A stretch of DNA of 64,000 bases from Misgurnus anguillicaudatus (GCF_027580225.2 NW_027395277.1:186001-250000), one strand, 5' to 3'. Shown: positions 10,115 through 22,347, numbered from the stretch's first letter. Translations and numbers: made by a program. Notes: a model not told the origin generated them from the letters alone.

Positions 10115-11912
10115 CAGGGTGCGATTTGCTGGGGGGGGGATGCATGGGATTTCCCCCTTTCTGGTCAATGTATCCCTGCCTCTGCTTAACTCTTTCCCCG
10201 CCAGCATTTTTTATGATTTTCGCAAAATTTTTATGCCTTCCAGAAAATTGCAGATTGACGAGATAACTCTTCAATGGCGGGGAAAGAGTAACTAAACCCT
10301 AATCCAACTTTTTTTAGTTACTGATCTGTAAGAATGATGCTTTGTTAGTGCTGTTCATTGATTTTAGTAAGTTTTTTGACATTTGGATATAAAGTGTTTC
10401 AATACTACAATATATGGTGTAAAAACGTCTGAGTGCTGCCATCTTCAGGTTGAACGGTGGCTACTGCAGTTGAATTTTTCTATTGGATGTTGGGTCCAAA
10501 AATTGACTCGTGAAGTAAGCAGGTTCAAGCTCACCACGCCCTTGTTACGATCTCACCACACACTTGGTACTAGCTTAGTTCGTCCCCTCTATAAATTTAC
10601 CCCCCCCCCCCCCTCAAAGTGATCAGTGCTACTACACTAGTGGCGAGACGGATCACAAAACTTATCACGGATCCGTGGTTTGATTAAAGTCAATTTTGTT
10701 TTAAAATGCGCTACTTTATCTGGCTCTGATACAGCTGCCGCGCAGCCTCTCTGTATTCACCACTCTGCAGACTTGCTCAATGTCCCGCCCACGGCGCTAT
10801 CTGATTGGTTACAGACCCGGTTACACCTCATGAGTAATAGCCTATCAACACTTGCGAGATGGTTATGGAGCTGTGTGTCGAAACGATGAAATGCAGCATA
10901 TTCAGCCGCATATTAATAAAGTGGGAATACACATAACAATCTGATTATCTGTTTATGATGACAAGCAGAGTTAGTGTCCCAGTCACACCACTGAGAATGG
11001 CCGAAGTTACACATGATACATGCCGATGAGGCGTTTAGCAAGGCGCGGGCGCGTCCAGTTTGCGCAAATGAGGCTAACACATAATGCATCTGACTTTTCT
11101 ATCATTTCACTGTAGCTCAGCATCGCAGTGTAAAGTTAATGTTATTACTTTAAAAGCAGCAGTAAAACTGTTTCTACTGTAATGGTTTAACTTTGCAACC
11201 AATACATTGTTCTATGTTTAAGTTGACACTACGTTGTCCTATATATATTTGCCATTCAAGATTTAATACTTGCGTGTTTTTTCGTTGTGCATGATCACAG
11301 TTCATATGTGTGGGGAAAGATAAGCTATCACAGTAAAAATATTGCGTTAGGCTGCTTCATGAGTTAATAAGAAAAAAGATTTTACAATTCCTGCAAATGC
11401 AGTGATGAGTCCATGTTCTCATGATTTATTTTTATGAATTCAAATGTTTTGAAATGTGCTGTGGACAGAGACGCATTATGTCAAGAATTATAAAAATCGT
11501 CAATAAGCTCATCATTTGTGCTAAAATAGTCAAAATGTTTAGTTTTAAAACCATTTTGAAAAGCTGGTTATATTTTTATGTTTCTGCACAAGTTCAGCAG
11601 ACAGTGAGGTTCGGGTTTGTTCCGATCAGAGCTCGTGAGCGGAGAGCGCATTTCTGAATATTAGAAATATTTTAATTAGAAATATATAAAAAATAATAAT
11701 AATATTATAATGGATTTTTGTTAGGTCGGACAATGATTACCAAATTTCTCATATATTGCTCTTCATTACCACTGAAAACAGTCAAAAAAGTTAAAACTAG
11801 TGGTGGGTACAAAATGACTCATGACGAAAAATGGTGTGTACCCACCGTCGCCGAAATCGACGCCTATGAAAACACCCCCCCCCCCTCTGTTTTTTTCACA
11901 AATCGCACCCTG
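10115..11912. mobile_element. hAT-type DNA transposon (non-autonomous), 8-bp TSD CTGATAAC
   Basis: Perfect terminal inverted repeats CAGGGTGCGATTTG and CAAATCGCACCCTG. They are flanked by the 8-bp duplication CTGATAAC (10107-10114 and 11913-11920), diagnostic of hAT. The unoccupied site survives in unit 3 at 58267-58274 (CTCTGATAACAGTTTAAATC), so the insertion followed the gene duplication. Inside there are G and C homopolymers (about 10130, 10602 and 11876) and a smaller inverted repeat at 10184-10291 (ACTCTTTCCCCGCCA...TGGCGGGGAAAGAGT). No transposase frame is visible. Confidence 0.85.
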
Positions 11913-12209
11913 CTGATAACAATTTAAATCTTTTGAACCGTATGGAGCCTGCATGTGTCTGCCATATTCTGCCATAGTGTCAAGCAGTGTTGTAATGTAA
12001 TGAAGTAAAAATACTTCGTTACTGTACTTAAGTAGAAATTTCACGTATCTGTACTTTACTTCGCTATTTAAATTTATGTCAACTTTCACTTTTACTCCAC
12101 TACATTTTCTAGATAAAATGTATACTTTTTCTCCGATATATTTCCACTAAGCATATTCGTTACTCGTTACTACAAAATAAAATCAGAAGAAATGTGTGCG
12201 ACCTCAATA

Positions 12210-14291
12210 GAGTGCCGAAGTAATGGCGTCACTTTGTAGGCTAAAACGCGGAAGTGAGGTAGCATTTTAGCACTACGGGTTCCCTCGCCCTGAAGTCTAT
12301 GGGTTTTTTGAATGGGTTTTTGCTAAATCGCCTGAAATAAGGTCTGTGGTTAACAAAACCTCTAAATATTTTCACGTTTTGTTCTATGACATAAAATACA
12401 CCAGTTATAATCTGCTTGTGATTTTTTTAAACTTTATTGTGCCTTAAAAACGGTGGTTGCTAACAAGTTGCTAATAGGGACTACATCCTTGGCGGGGAGT
12501 TTAGACGTCATCATGACAGGAAATCTGTCAATAGCCTTTCAGCCTCACGTTCTCAGAAGTTTACCTTTCAGTTAATATACATAGCGTTATATATTTAGTC
12601 TTTTCAAATTGTAGTTTTTCCAAATATTATTGTACTGTGGAGAGACTGTAGTTTGACATGTTTTGTTTTGTCCGGAGACAAAGTTTACTTATTTTATGAA
12701 AATAAAGATGTTTACTACAAAACGTGCTGCAATGTTTCTGTGGATCAGTGATTGGAGCATTTTGTTAACTTTTGTTTAATTCCCAGAGAACGCGCTGATA
12801 TATATAGCTTGAATGCACTGTAAGTCCCTTGTCTAACAAATACCAAAAATTAAATGTTATACTATTGTGTAACTATACACCAGTCAGCTCACAGTAATGT
12901 GAGATACAATTTACTACACAGGCTCTCACATTGGGGCTTGTGGATTACCAGGTAAAAATATATAGAAAATGTGAACAAAATTAGTATATATGGTTTATTT
13001 AGAGAACATATATGGTTTAATTATAATATATTGTATTAAGCATTGATGCTATTGGACAATTCTCTTTAAATTTAACATATATAATTATATATAACTATTA
13101 TATTAAATGTTTGGAATTTAAAGGGATACTTCACCGATTTAGCATTCAGCTTTGTATCTGTAGAAACCCGTCAGTATTACTGAATGACCATGTTTCCCTC
13201 CATCATTTCCCCCTGAGAGGAGAGATATCTGCATTTTGGTTCTGCAAAAAAGTCCTCCGATGATGCAAAAATCGTCATATTACATAATCGGAGGACTTTT
13301 TTGCAGAACCAAAATGCAGATATCTCTCCTCTCAGGGGGAAATGAGGGAGGGAAACATGGTCATTCAGTAATACTGCCGGGTTTCTACAGATACAAAGCT
13401 GAATGCTAAATCGGTGAAGTATCCCTTTAACTGTGTTCTGTTTGTTCAGAGATTGTATAGTTATCTTAAAAATACATATAACACTATTATATCTCTCCAT
13501 AGTTTTACTTAATGAGACTTGATAAACCTTGTCCCTCATGCTGGCCCTTGCAATACCGGTAAGTAAACCAGCATCTAAGCTGCACTGTTATGTCCAGATT
13601 TATAGTGGTTCTCTCTCCTCGATCTATGGTTTTCTATCGTCTAAGTAAGAAAAAGTACATAAGATATACGGCAATAGCTAGTGCTTCTGAGATGTTTTTT
13701 TTTTCTGGCGAATTAGCAAATGGTATGCAAACATACAATCAAACATAATACAGTGAAATATAATTTTTAAAGTTTATTTGGGGCACAATGATAATATTAA
13801 GGTTTATATAAACTAACGAAATAATTAAACTAATAAATAAATAAAACATTAACAAAAAATCACGCGTAAACAAAATTTCTAACATTTTTGGAAATAACGA
13901 ATGTGCAATATTTCTCATGAAAAAGTGGATAAGTGTCCATAAACAGCGCAGATCACAATGAGCGAGCGTGTTTTTTAATAAAGTTTGAGGAAGCTTGATG
14001 ATGACGTTGATCCGCGACCGGTGCGCTGTAGTCCGTTTATAGCATACCGTTAGCATTTTATATCTGACGGCTTTATTTAGGCTTCAAAATGTATACATTT
14101 TCGTTTAACTTATAAAGATTATCTTGATAGACAAAACGTGTAAGGTTCATAACTCTTTGTTGAACACAGATCTTATTTTTTGCGATTTTCCAAAAGTCTA
14201 TGGGAAAAATGAATGGCTTTTCGATCGAGGGAACCCATGCGCCGCTAACTTCCGGGTTGGCCTACAAAGTGACGTCATGACTTCGGCACTC
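12210..14291. mobile_element. Nested 2.1-kb element with GAGTGCCGAAGT inverted ends
   Basis: Left end GAGTGCCGAAGTAATGGCGT and right end ACGTCATGACTTCGGCACTC are inverted repeats. The homology continues (CACTTTGTAGGC, GGAAGT, GGGTTCCCTCG). TA dinucleotides flank both ends. It has no coding capacity. TA flanks point to a Tc1/mariner-like or similar superfamily, but this is not decisive. Confidence 0.6.
13122..13426. mobile_element. Near-perfect palindromic TTAA MITE
   Basis: Almost the whole 305 bp is an inverted repeat. Arms of about 140 bp start AGGGATACTTCACCGATTTA and meet around a short loop near 13270-13290. TTAA flanks both ends (13118-13121 and 13427-13430), the target duplication of piggyBac-type elements. 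The ends resemble the abundant fish AGGGATA(G/C)TTCACC MITEs. The very high arm identity suggests recent origin or gene conversion. Confidence 0.8.
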
Positions 14292-14415
14292 TATAAGGGA
14301 GGTTTTGGCGAATCAGTGCTTCTAGATTGATTTACGCATGCTCCGCACACTCAATAAGGGAGGTTTTGGCGAATCAGTGCTTCTAGATTGATTTACGCTC
14401 CGCACACTCTATTTC
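14292..14415. repeat. Tandem duplication of about 60 bp
   Basis: The sequence TAAGGGAGGTTTTGGCGAAT followed by CAGTGCTTCTAGATTGATTTACGC occurs twice in a row (from 14294 and from 14355). CACACTCTAT phrases repeat at the right end. It lies inside the 11985-15744 transposon, right beside the nested 2.1-kb element. Confidence 0.75.
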
Positions 14416-15744
14416 ACGCACACTCTATTTTAGCGTAGTGTTGCCAAAGGATGAGGAAGCACAACTGTAACTGCAATGAAAGCACCTACTGGAGGACCTC
14501 CCGTTATCGTAATCGACCACCCCGACGATGAACAGGATGAGAAAGCTAACGTTATACACCCGTGGCCGTATTTGTAAGAAATGTTTTTGTACATTGGAAT
14601 TAAAGATTCCCGATACCGAATAAAGTGCCTCTTATACCTACAGAAAATCACTTACATTTTGTCATTTAAAAACTCCCCGTCCAACCTGAAGAATCCCATC
14701 AAGGTACGTTAAAATAATAGTTATTAAGTAAAGCCACAATGTCAATGTGATTAAACATTAGTTATCATAAGCCGTATTAGATAATTATCTGTCTAATGTG
14801 ATGGCCAGGCGCACATGTTTAATAAACGTCAACGTTACACAGCTGATTTTCCCATGGATTTATTTAATTCACAGAGAACTCTCAAATGAAACACGCTTAA
14901 CTGTTTATGGTAACATTATAGCATAACTGCCGGCCGAATATTCCCTCCGGTAGGCTAATGTTAGATTGAGAAATATATTTTAAAAACTGCTATGTTAATC
15001 AGTGGCAGGTTAGAAAGAAAGTGTTAAGGACTGTATTCACCTTTTCAAAAGCATCATACGTTTTGTCAAACTTGAGATTTCCTTTTATGTTAATTAACTC
15101 AAAACTCAGTGGTTATAGGATAATGTTGTGTTACATTGTGAATGTACGCTTGCATTGTTGATCAAAGTCACAGTGCTTTCATTACCACACAACAAGTTGG
15201 CATTTTTTTCTTAGTAGAGCAGCTAACTTAAAGCAATACTCACTTTTTTCAAAAATATGCTCATGTTTTGAAATAAATAAGTTATTATTTATTTTTCATT
15301 TTTACCTGAAGTTCTTACAAAAGTGAAATTTCTGCTTTTTTATTTGATGTCAGCTCTAAAAATATGCTGTTTGCTCTTTGAACTTAAGAGAATTGTGCCT
15401 GAAAAGTCCTGGAAAAGACAGATTTTTATTTGATGATTAAGATTAAGAAGATAATGGAAACCCTGAATATGCTTTACTATAAGAAAGCCACAATAAAGTT
15501 CACAATCAAAGTTCTAACCGCTTGCTTTAAAAAAAAAAAACTTTTTACTTTTACTTCAAATACTTAAGTACATTAAATATCAGAAAATTACTTTTGATAC
15601 TTAAGTACAGTATATACTGTATCAGATACTTTAAGACTTTTACTTGAGTAATATTTTAAAAGACAACTTTCACTTCTACCAAAGTCTTTTTCAATACTTG
15701 TACTTTTACTCAAGTATTGCTTTCTAGTACTTTATACAACACTG

Positions 15745-16043
15745 CTGTCAAGGTTTTTATTAGAGATCGTTTAGCACCTGAGTTAAAACTGTACTGTAGA
15801 TAGCACTCATTTGTACCTGCTGCCATAGTTTCAGATGTACAGATGGTTTGCCTGGATTGTTGTGTGCAGTAGTAGCCAAAAGTGTCCAACCTTGAATAAC
15901 CTTTACTCAAATATTTTATTAAATATACATTAAAATATTTGTATGCATGTTACATTGATGTGTTTGGAGTATAAACTAACTCAGTTTGAGAAAAATGTAT
16001 GGCTTGGCAAAATCACATGCAGCACACAAATGTAAAATTCATA
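15745..16043 (+). other. First intron of gene 1, middle part
   Basis: Non-coding. It matches unit 3 (about 58330-58570): TACCTGCTGCCATAGT, GTTTG.CT.GATTG.TGTGTGCAGTAGTA and CAAAATCACATGCAGCACA-type phrases. This is ordinary paralogous intron between two large insertions. Confidence 0.6.
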
Positions 16044-17132
16044 TTATAAAATGGGCAGTTCTGGTTCTTCATTCTGATTGGTTGAAACGCGTTCTAAGCC
16101 TTGATAAAATACACTGATAACCCCACGGTTCAGAAGTATTTCACATTACAGAAGTATCACTGCGCCACTGTTGTTGCGTACCGATTTATGAAAATAAACA
16201 CCACAGTCTTTAATCATATTTTTAATTTGTCTACAATTGCACAATTATGGCAATATCCAGATACATGTCAATAAATATGGTTTTGTCATCTAATCAATAA
16301 AGAGAAAACACTCCCTGAAGAGTTACTTCAAATTCATATTTACCCTATCCACTGGGTGGCGATATTACCCAACTTAAACACTGACGCATTCACTCAACAC
16401 TGAAAACAGCATGTTTTTATCAGGCTCTGAATCTGATCTCTTACAAAAATTATTCACAAAAATGGAATAATCTCCGCTTTTAGCAAAAAAAAAAAAAATC
16501 TGAGAGGTGATAAGAGAACAAATGAAGGTAGGATGAAACAGTTTTTATTGTTGTTGTTTAAAAGCGGATGGTCTGTTCTTTCATTCAATATTTTATGTTT
16601 ATTTAAAGAAGATAATGTTTCTGCAAGGCATTAAACTACAACTGGGTGGCAACTTAAAAAAAACGCTGACGAGGAAAGAGTTTAGCATGCTTCCAAGCAT
16701 GGCCGTAGCTACCATTGAGGACACCGAGGTCATGTCCTCAGTAGTTTTTCTTGAAGTTTTGTTTCATTTTGATGTGAAAATAGCAGACAAAACAATTATC
16801 CTTGCATCTACGGACCATCACGTGAAGTGATGGAAATAACGGCGTAATAAATAAACGTCGTTACTAACAGTGTTATTTTTTCAGTAACGAATAATCAAAT
16901 AAATTTCTGTCGTTACTGTTACTGACATTAAAATGTTGCGCGTTAATCTCACTAAAACGAGTAGACTATCAGACAGGCAATGTTTTTCTCTTCAACTGAT
17001 GATGATTGGCCTGTGTATGTTAGAGGGGGTGGGACAACCACATACCCAATGATGACTGGCTGAATTTCCATTGTTTGCCAACCAGAAGGAGGCTTACTTT
17101 AAGTTCATACCCTGTATAAACATACACAGCAG

Positions 17133-17305
17133 TGCCGTGTTGCCAACTTGATGATGACTTTGTCCCTAGATTTAGCCATTTTTAAACCCCTTTAGCGACT
17201 TATAAAAGCGAAAAAGGACAAATCTAACGATCTTTTCTGGCGTGGTTGGAGACTGACGCGAGAGCATGTATCATTCTCTCCACTCAACGAGCAGTGGGTG
17301 CTGCT
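17133..17305. mobile_element. Fragment of the CAGTGTTGCCAACTTG hAT family
   Basis: Matches the right end of the complete element at 24756-25524: GTGTTGCCAACTTG, GACTTTGTC.CTAGATTTAG, CCCCTTTAGCGACTTAT and TTTTCTGG.GT.GTTGGAGAC in order. The partner end was not found, so this is a truncated copy. Confidence 0.6.
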
Positions 17306-17644
17306 GCTAGACACTCACAGGCAGCCCGGTCCTCACGTGCAGTCTGCCCGACAGAGCGATGAGCGATGGCAAGTACAACAAGCTCAAAGGTAGCGGTCGT
17401 AAACACAAAGTATGATAAACACTGCTTTTATACCAGAATAGTATGCAAGAAAGGCAAGAATGTTTAAGTAACGTGCAACTTATGCTGATTAAAGAGTCTC
17501 TCCACGTCTGTAATTCTGATCTAATAAAGCAAAGGAAAATGAAAAGGCTGCAACAAACTAAATAATCATTTGGAAAGCCAGCAAAAGATGAGCAGACAAA
17601 GAGAAGGAGGGAAGGGGAGAGTTAATGGTTATGCAGCAAATAGC

Positions 17645-18493
17645 CAGTGCCGGGCAGTAGCTTCACTACAAGTAGCGAAGCTAGTAGTTTAACTACATTT
17701 TTCAGTAGCTTGGCGGTAGCTTAGCTGCTTTCTAAATCAAATAGCTTTTTGGTAGCTAGGCTCTTTTTTTGACCAAGTAGTGCGGTAGCTTCCACACAAG
17801 CTACAATTTTCCAAACATTTCTGAAGTCGTCCTGAATTTGTGAATAAGCGCGTCATTTTGAATCACACGGGACATTGTTTTCCCATATTTTCAAGTTGTG
17901 CAGCCTTTATTCATACAAAACATTACCACTCGCATCCTGTGAAGACTCGTGCTCTACCTCTGATTGGGTAATGTCACTGCCATCATCAGTTTGATTAGTT
18001 GTTTCATACAGTCAGGGTCAGGTCGGGGCCAATCATGGTGAAAGGGAGGGCGGGTCTCGTTACTGTGTCTGCAGTTGATTTTAAATGATGGTAGAGGTAG
18101 CTCCAGATCCGCGTACACCTCTGAAACTTTCGGAGCTGTGTTAAGGTATGCAGGGCAAGGTGTTTTTAAATTAAGGCAGCTCATTCATGCATTTTATTCT
18201 GGGAGTAGAATGAGACCTGTCTAGGAAACCGCCCCATAATGTGAAGTACCTAGGTCTACATTATGCTTTAATTGCCTATAATTATCAAAATTTTAAATGG
18301 AAACTGAATAAATAATTACATAATAAAACTGGTTAAAAATAAAAAAGTAGCTTGGATGTAGCAAGCTACTATTGATGTAGCTTAGCTTGCTACATTTCCC
18401 AGGGGGGTAGCTTCAGTATAGTGAAGCTTCATTTATTGTGAAGTAACTGGTAGCTTAGCTCACTACATTTTCCAAGTAGCTTGCCCAGCACTG
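17645..18493. mobile_element. hAT-type transposon, 8-bp TSD CAAATAGC
   Basis: Termini CAGTGCCGGGCAGTAGCTT and AAGTAGCTTGCCCAGCACTG are inverted. GTAGCTT / AAGCTAC motifs are repeated many times in the subterminal 100 bp, as is usual for hAT transposase binding regions. The duplication CAAATAGC flanks it (17637-17644, 18494-18501). No coding region was found. Confidence 0.85.
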
Positions 18494-19359
18494 CAAATAG
18501 CCTACAATATGAGATGCAATACAGCTACCAAATTTTAGATTCAAATTGTTCAAAAGTTTAAGGTCACTTGACTAAAATGTTAACTATGATCTTAAAAATC
18601 ATTTAATCTGAAGGTGCATGGTTAAATGCTTGAAATTACTTTTGTAGACCAAAATACCTGTGCCAAACTGACTAGTTTTGTTAATAATTATTAGAAAACC
18701 AAAAATGTATTTTTGAAATAGATGACTTACACTGAATATTGAAGAAAAAACAGCAAATAAGAGCCCATATTATATATAAACTCCTTCTATACTAAATTGA
18801 AAATTTAAGAAGCTTCTTGAAAAAAAAAATGACACAGTTTTGCAGTTTTTAGGCAAAGGGTGACTTAAGATGATGAAATGTAACCATTGATTTATTTTGG
18901 ATGCGTTTAGTCACAAACACAATTCTCACAGACACAGTTACATTTGTGCTATGTCGTAGTTTGGACATGTTTATTATTATTACGTAATATGGAAAAAATA
19001 TAAATAATTAAAAAAATTTAGGGGTTGTCCTCGGTATTTGAAAAATCCTGGCTACGGCCTTGCTTCCAAGCATATTTGATCATCACTACAACTGTTGCAC
19101 GATATGTTAATGTATAAATTAGATAAATGTTGGTTTATAAAAAAAACGCCACAGTCTTAATTCATATTTTCATTGTGTCTTTGCTGCGTCTGTGTTGGTT
19201 GAGAACTGCGCTCTATTTCAGTCACACTTGATTCTGAGGAACTACTTTGTTTGGCGGAAGAGTAATATTTGTACTAATATAATTACAGCTTATTTGTGTT
19301 TTATTTTATAAAATCCCGCTAACGTTATGCATATGAAGTAACCGTTTTATAAAAGCAAT

Positions 19360-19478
19360 AACCCATGCGAAGCAGTGGGGTTACAGTGCATTTTATAACA
19401 GCTAAGGGTCGTGCCTAACAACGTCATAGCTGTTATAAAATGCACTGGTAACCCACTGCTTCTTGGGGCTTATTGCTT
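19360..19478. repeat. Palindromic MITE-like end, GCGAAGCAGTG family
   Basis: Inverted arms AAGCAATAACCCATGCGAAG...GCAGTGGGGTTACAGTGCAT and ATGCACTGGTAACCCACTGC...TTCTTGGGGCTTATTGCTT, with a central TAACAGCTA...TAGCTGTTA. It lies 90 bp upstream of the coding exon of gene 1 and is related to 8702-8820. Confidence 0.65.
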
Positions 19479-19569
19479 TATTCACAAAGGCATTTGTCCA
19501 GTCTTTGATAAATAATCTTTGTTTTTTTTCCAATCTTTTATGATCCTTCAGTTCTGAAAAAGTGACAAC

Positions 19570-20316
19570 ATGCAGACTGCAGATAGCGTGTCAGCAAATA
19601 TAGACCGCATCAGGAGCTGCACGATAGAGATCAACAACATGAGCGAAGCCTACAGCCTCAACAACCCAAAGTTAGGAGAAAATGATGACCGTGCATTTAG
19701 GGAAACATTGTCATTTGTTTTGTCTCTCACATTATTTGAACTTGAATAAACCAAGCTGTTCTAAGTAAATAAGCAAATGTGTTATTCAAGAAAAATCCTG
19801 TTACCTTGTAAAAAAAATACAAAATAGAACTTAATGAAAGCTGTCATTTTACTGTAACTTTATTAAAACATTATTAACTAACTCTAAACTTCTCTCAGAT
19901 TCTACATGTGCAGTGGGTGCTGCTGGCATCCTCCTCAGCCCACAATCAGCTTCAAAAACATCGGGGTCTGCGCATTCACGAAGATTGCATTTACTGCCTT
20001 CGGGGCCGTAGGTGTCTTGACTTATGACCTCTGCTTGGAGAACCAGGAGTGCACTGATCGCATGGCTATTCTGTTCTCCGTTCCCTTCAACGGCTTGTAC
20101 AATAACACCTTCGGAGTTGGGGTGATCAGTACAGATCGTGTGTGCAATGAAGCCATGTATGAAAAAATGTATTATGAAAATGACAACAGTTTTATCCGTG
20201 GGAAGGCAAAGGATGGTGGAATCACCTACAATGCACAGAGAGTTAAATTAGAAGCAACTATGTCCAATGCAGGCAAAGCTATTATTAAAGTAGAGATCTA
20301 TGACAGGCTGAGATAA
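19570..20316 (+). CDS. Actinoporin-like protein, copy 1 (exons 19570-19670 and 19899-20316)
   Basis: Predicted 172 aa in two coding exons. The donor is GTTAGG (19671) and the acceptor CTCTCAG (19898); the splice phase agrees with the two paralogues. The fish actinoporin-like family is homologous to sea-anemone actinoporins, which bind phospholipid head groups and insert an N-terminal amphipathic helix to form pores. The role of the fish proteins is not settled. Visible family features are a short N-terminal helix region ending CTIEINNMS, a core GAVGVLTYDLCLE with AILFSVPF (beta-sandwich), a tyrosine-rich EKMYYE lipid-site-like patch, FIRGKA, and a C-terminal strand AIIKVEIYD. No signal peptide is seen. 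Exon 2 begins with a cysteine- and aromatic-rich segment (MCSGCCWHPPQP). It is the most divergent of the three copies. An upstream acceptor CCTTCAG (19545-19551) would join it to the 9.3-kb untranslated exon. Confidence 0.85.
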
Positions 20317-21139
20317 AAATGTAGTTTTGCCTTACAAAAGAGTTTATTTTCATGAATTCATATGTAAAACAAAAGTTTTTTTATTGTGACTGAAAAATGT
20401 ACTATATGGTATACTGGATATTTTACATTATTAGTTATATAATTAGAAGTGGTTTAAAGTGCATATCTCAGGTTACATTTTTTCTAGATAAATATATAAC
20501 CTTAAAAATACATTGACATGTATTTACAAGTATATCTATTGTCTGTATTGTAAAAATAATTAACTTTATTAAAAAAAAGTTGTCCTCCGAGGGGGGGGGG
20601 GTGGCGGGCCAAAAAGACAAAAACATGACATGACAATGAGATTATTTCAGTGCCTTTTGCAAAACATTTATACCAGCACACCCTTTCTTTTCCTAGAAAT
20701 TACATTTTAAAATGTAAACCTCAAGTCTGGTCCAAGATCATTGAACCAGATTTTGGTGTAACTGGTGGAAAATCAATGACAAACACAATCTGACAATTAA
20801 AAACTGCATTTATTAAATTAACTCTGTAAACATGTATACAATCATCACAGCTACAGTAAACTCATTTGAGACATTTATTCTACAATAGCTCACACATGCT
20901 ATAAATGAATAAACTGTTAAAAACAGTCAATGCATTGAATTAATTCTGTTTTTATAACACAAAACTCTGTATCATTCTAGGACAAAGTCTATATCTTTCT
21001 ATAGGGGAAAGTGTTGAAATTTTTATCCAAGAAAATAAACAAAATAAAAACACAACACAGGTTTTGGAGTGTTCATGGAGAGCACAGGCCTGAAGAATTG
21101 ATACAGCATTGACATAAAGGGGTGAGAGTAAACAATGAC
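20317..21139 (+). other. 3' flank of gene 1, paralogous with unit 3
   Basis: Non-coding. AAATGTAAACCTCAAG, ATCATTGAACCA and ACAGCTACAGTAAACTCATT match 60380-60530, so the duplicated unit extends at least 600 bp past the stop codon. A G-run lies at about 20590. No convincing AATAAA lies within the first 100 bp. Confidence 0.55.
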
Positions 21140-21297
21140 CACTGAAAACCCTAATTTCACTTGAATTTTTAAGTTTACGGTTTTTATAAGTTATTACGTT
21201 AAATGAACAAAGATAGTTAAGTTATGGATCCATAATGAACAATTTAAGTCATAAGTGCTAAACTATTTGAGTACAAACAGCATTAGGGCTTTCAGTG
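21140..21297. repeat. Short CACTG-ended MITE
   Basis: Starts CACTGAAAACCCTAATTT and ends AGCATTAGGGCTTTCAGTG, giving inverted CACTGAAA(A)(G)CCCTAAT termini as in EnSpm/CACTA-like fish MITEs. A longer copy sharing TTATGGATC, AATTTAAGTCAT and GAGTACAAA.AGCATTAGGG starts at 63671 and is cut by the window end. Confidence 0.55.
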
Positions 21298-21399
21298 ACA
21301 GAAAATCTGTTCTTGCTACAATAAGGTACAGTATTGTTTTAACTTGATAAAGCATTAAAAAGCAAGACGTAATAGAAGAATAAGTGGTGAACACATTGA

Positions 21400-22347
21400 T
21401 GTCACGAGTGACTATAGGGGCAGAACCAAAGTTGCGGAGAAAAGTTCCGCCCGGACCGATTTACACAAACACCGGCACTTAACCCCGGGCAACAGAATCA
21501 GCGGGAACAAGCGACAGGTGTGTCCGCGGAGGTGGCGAACGCTGACTGACGGTTCACAGGAAGCAGGAAGTATAAATAAAGCGTGTGAAACACAAGACGT
21601 GGTTCATTGTTGTTCCATTGTTTCCTGTGGATGTTTGGAGCGGGCGTTGTGGCAAAGCGTTGTGTTGATGTGGCGAAGCGAAGGATAAGGAATCAAAGAG
21701 AGGATCTGTTGGAGTAAAGAGAACAGAGAGACGAGTCATCAAAGCAGGTTTGGAGGACGAATTATATTTAAGAGGGGCATTTTTACCTATGTGTGTGCAT
21801 GTGCATTGAAGGCCACAGCGACATCACCTCGCAGTCCCCTCTACATCCCCTCCGCCTCCCAAGACGGCACAGGCCGGGACCAGGCCAGCAGCAACCGTTT
21901 GGAAGTAGGTAAAGACTGCCCTCTCTCACCATGGACCAAGGTTAGGTGACGTACCAATTCTTTCACCTATATTGTAATGCTCACCTGGAATGCTTCGAGT
22001 GTGATCGAGAGAGGGTTAAGTTGAAAGGCATACTTACCTGGAGAGTTTGTAGATCCAGAGCAGCACGCCCAGTGAACCGCAGAGCCACACTAGAACCAAG
22101 CTAAAAGCTATACGTCCCCTAAGCAGCCTGAAAGTAGAAAGTGGAGTTGTTCTTATTTCAGTAGCCTGCCATCGCAAGCCCCCAGTGCCGGAGGAAGGCA
22201 CGATAGTCCAACGAGATTTCTCTAACCTGTCTCTTGTGTGTGACTGTAGAAGGCATCCGGGACGAGCTTGGAATCCAGCAGGCCGCGGACGGAGGAAAGT
22301 TGGTCGGGCATCCTGTGTAGGAAGAGCAGAAGAGGAAGTTATTGACA
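21400..22347 (+). mobile_element. Solo LTR of an unidentified LTR retroelement
   Basis: About 948 bp, starting TGTCACGAGTGACTATAGGG and ending TTATTGACA. TGA lies on both sides, a short and uncertain target duplication. It shares its first 80 bp (AGTGACTAT.GGG, GCAGAACCAAA, TTCCGCCCGGACCG, ACACCGGCACTT) with the minus-strand LTR at 53671-54605. In both, a TATA-like box lies about 170-190 bp in (TATAAATAAA at about 21572 here). No internal coding region is attached. Confidence 0.5.

Larger units (their letters stand above)
11985..15744. mobile_element. hAT-type DNA transposon carrying nested insertions
   Basis: The termini CAGTGTTGTA and TACAACACTG, with subterminal AAGTAAAAATACTT / AAGTACTTTTACT runs typical of fish hAT elements, are flanked by GTGTCAAG and CTGTCAAG (7 of 8 identical). 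The empty site is present in unit 3 (CTGTCAAT followed by GTTTTTATTAGA at 58321-58340). Much of its length is a nested 2.1-kb element (12210-14291). No transposase is recognised. Confidence 0.8.
16698..19062. mobile_element. hAT-type transposon, 8-bp TSD CTTCCAAG
   Basis: Ends CATGGCCGTAGCTA and TGGCTACGGCCTTG are inverted repeats with one or two mismatches. They are flanked by CTTCCAAG at 16690-16697 and 19063-19070. The subterminal GAGGACACCGAGG...CCTCGGTATT blocks are also inverted. It is nested in the composite insertion and itself contains an 849-bp hAT. Confidence 0.85.
16044..19478. mobile_element. Composite insertion (unclassified DNA element with nested hATs)
   Basis: Units 2 and 3 have the uninterrupted sequence CATGCAAAAT...ATTCTC.AAGGC.TTTGTCC (31131-31160, 58569-58598). 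Unit 1 has the two halves 3.4 kb apart, at 16044 and 19478. The left edge begins TATAAAATGGGCAGTTCTGG and the right edge ends CACTGCTTCTTGGGGCTTAT. The right 120 bp is a palindrome related to 8702-8820. Two hATs are nested inside. The superfamily of the outer element is not clear. Confidence 0.6.

Noticed and set aside
16615..16830. 71-codon frame at the edge of a hAT
   Set aside because: It crosses the border (16698) of a transposon with a defined target duplication and resembles no protein.
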